Shown piece by piece: positions 62,674 to 64,000 of a DNA stretch of 64,000 nt. The DNA comes from JAVBQO01 sp031548885 (GTDB taxonomy: Bacteria; Patescibacteriota; Saccharimonadia; Saccharimonadales; Saccharimonadaceae). The notes beneath the pieces were generated by a model, which was given only the letters and a program-made list of their open reading frames with translations, was not told the DNA's origin and ran no database searches. A program made the position numbers and the translations under genes. How positions within the stretch are numbered: the first letter of the stretch is position 1; every line of letters starts with the position of its first letter. Location of the stretch: NCBI GenBank assembly GCA_031548885.1, contig JAVBQO010000004.1:1-64000 (forward strand). Reading direction: 5' to 3'.

Positions 62674-62724
62674 TTTCGCAATCAAAATCCCGGCATAATA
62701 CTGGGGTTCTGATTGCGAAATTTT
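62674..62724. terminator. terminator made from an inverted pair of the uptake-like octamer
   Basis: TTTCGCAATCA (62674-62684) pairs perfectly with TGATTGCGAAA (62710-62720), followed by TTTT. The inner parts also pair partly (TCCCGG with CTGGGG). It separates convergent rplY and the ABC transporter. Inverted uptake sequences doubling as terminators are known from Neisseria and Haemophilus. Confidence 0.75.
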
Positions 62725-64000
62725 AGTTCAGCGCTCCAGTCTGCCGATTCCATAACTTCGCATAACTACCGTTTTTCGCAAGCAATTTTTTGTGCGAACC
62801 ATCCTCGACGATTTCGCCGTGATCCAAAACGATAATTCGATCGAGTTCCGCAACGGTCGACAATCGGTGGGCGATGACGATCGACGTGCGGTTTTTCATC
62901 AATCGCTCCAATGCTTCCTGGATCAATTTTTCGCTTTCCGTGTCGAGCGCGGAGGTTGCTTCGTCCAAAACCAAAATTGGCGCGTTTTTCAAAATTGCGC
63001 GAGCAATTGCAATGCGTTGGCGCTGGCCGCCGGATAATTTGACGCCGCGCTCGCCGCATAATGTGTCGAAGTCACCAGGCAGTTTCTCGATGAATTCCAG
63101 CGCGTTGGCTTGTCGCGCAGCTTCGCGAATTTCGTCGTCGGTTGCGTCAGGTCGACCATAGGCGATATTATCGCGCAAACTACGATGAAACAGCATCGGC
63201 TCTTGCGGCACGTAGGCGATTTGATTGCGCAAACTTTCTTGGGTCGCTTTCGTAATGTTTTGTCCGTCGATGTCGATTTCGCCTGCGTTCACATCGGCGA
63301 AACGCAGCAGCAATTTCGTCAGGGTAGTTTTGCCAGATCCGGAACGGCCGACCAAACCAACACGCTGGCCGGCCGGAATTTTCAACGAAAAGTTGGTGAA
63401 AACTTTGTCGTTTTCGGTGGCGTCGGCGTGCCAAAATGTAATGTTACGAAAATTTACCTCGCCCGCCCCTGCTTTTATGTATGTTGCGTTTTTAACATCA
63501 GTTATTAAAACAGGTTCGTCCAAAATCTTTGTCATGGCTTCAGCGTCGCCGAATCCCCTGTTTAGATTTCTGAGAATCCGCGTGAAACCCCAAATTTGAT
63601 TGATTAGTTGAAAGCTATATGTGATTGCCAGAACAAGGGTGCCGATTTGGACATGGAACCAGCCCTGGCCGCCGACTAACACGACGACCAAAATGATGTT
63701 AATCGCGACGATCAGGGCAGAAAAAAGCATATCGCGCAATGTTACGGCACGAATAACTTTCTCGGAGATTTGACGTGATGTTGTGTTAAAGTTCGCAAAC
63801 CGGCGACGCTCTAGTGATTCGCGCCCGTAACTTTTGACCGCAACAACGTTGGAAATGCTGTCGGCTAATTGTCCCGACAATTTGTTTTGTGCAGCGGCTT
63901 CTTGTTTGTTGAGTTTACGAATTCGTGCAAAACTGAACCACGAAAGTGTCAAATACGCGACAGTCAAGATCGCTAGCGCTAACGAAAACAGTGGCAGCTG
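62723..64000 (-). CDS. ABC exporter, MsbA/lipid-A-exporter type (truncated by window edge)
   Basis: At least 425 aa; the 5' end lies beyond 64000. The visible part has the last transmembrane helices (LFSALIVAINIILVVVLVGG, IGTLVLAITYSFQLINQI) and a full nucleotide-binding domain: Walker A GRSGSGKTT, Q-loop AYVPQEPMLFHRS, signature LSGGQRQRIAIARAI, Walker B ILVLDEATSALD, H-loop IAHRLSTV. Such half-transporters export lipids or drugs as homo- or heterodimers. Confidence 0.92.
   Translation of the reverse strand, partial: QLPLFSLALAILTVAYLTLSWFSFARIRKLNKQEAAAQNKLSGQLADSISNVVAVKSYGRESLERRRFANFNTTSRQISEKVIRAVTLRDMLFSALIVAINIILVVVLVGGQGWFHVQIGTLVLAITYSFQLINQIWGFTRILRNLNRGFGDAEAMTKILDEPVLITDVKNATYIKAGAGEVNFRNITFWHADATENDKVFTNFSLKIPAGQRVGLVGRSGSGKTTLTKLLLRFADVNAGEIDIDGQNITKATQESLRNQIAYVPQEPMLFHRSLRDNIAYGRPDATDDEIREAARQANALEFIEKLPGDFDTLCGERGVKLSGGQRQRIAIARAILKNAPILVLDEATSALDTESEKLIQEALERLMKNRTSIVIAHRLSTVAELDRIIVLDHGEIVEDGSHKKLLAKNGSYAKLWNRQTGALN

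Overview
The window looks like chromosomal DNA from a member of the Patescibacteria (CPR), most likely a Candidatus Saccharibacteria (TM7) lineage of about 50% GC. This is an inference. It rests on very tight gene packing, a standard genetic code with UGA used as a normal stop, an ExoI-type nuclease (sbcB), a MurT-GatD amidation pair, a membrane-anchored Clp ATPase, an FtsA-like/baseplate-J-like/RuvX/MltG cluster, an AlaRS without its C-terminal domain, and many small membrane or lineage-specific proteins. I saw no transposase, integrase, phage module or CRISPR array.

Layout. 1-14.8 kb: peptidoglycan genes (gatD-murT, an XRE-HTH-murA fusion, murB), a membrane protein/Clp pair, tRNA-Gly, -Arg and -His, a CPBP protease, a CofE-like ligase, an EXLDI/RHH protein, a sortase-fold protein lacking its catalytic residues, an alpha/beta hydrolase and glyA. 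14.8-24.4 kb: a LolD/MacB-type ABC exporter, PadR-DUF1048, tRNAs (Lys, two Arg, Glu), folD, a receiver protein, a methyltransferase-like protein, a 7TM histidine kinase and a GAP-family membrane protein. 24.4-31.3 kb: lower glycolysis/gluconeogenesis (ppsA, pyk, pgk, tpiA) with a tail-anchored acidic protein. 31.3-45 kb: pcrA/uvrD, a DUF348-G5 surface protein, rsmA, metG, tatD, an RCC1/IPT surface protein and a cysteine desulfurase carrying a palindromic insertion. 45-64 kb: mnmA, an alien-looking small-gene cassette, alaS, ftsA-like/baseplate-J-like/ruvX/mltG, a LysM-CHAP hydrolase behind a long leader, obgE, sbcB, a frameshifted NADAR gene, uvrA, a strongly promoted small ORF, dedA, rplY and a truncated ABC exporter.

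Two genome-wide signals stand out. First, the octamer TTGCGAAA/TTTCGCAA occurs about 98 times by eye in 64 kb, against about 2 expected by chance. It appears in all reading frames and both orientations, and once as an inverted pair that forms a terminator. This is the profile of a DNA uptake sequence in a competent organism. Second, many genes have a TATAAT-like -10 box ending exactly 6-7 nt before the start codon, often overlapping the stop codon of the gene before. This predicts widespread leaderless mRNAs, several with GTG starts. The few genes with real 5' leaders (the LysM-CHAP gene and the 60.5-61.2 kb locus) therefore stand out as regulated.

Convergent genes commonly share their stop codons, which again reflects compaction. 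The encoded functions suit a host-dependent cell that builds and remodels its own wall, charges and modifies its own tRNAs, repairs DNA and runs a partial central carbon pathway.
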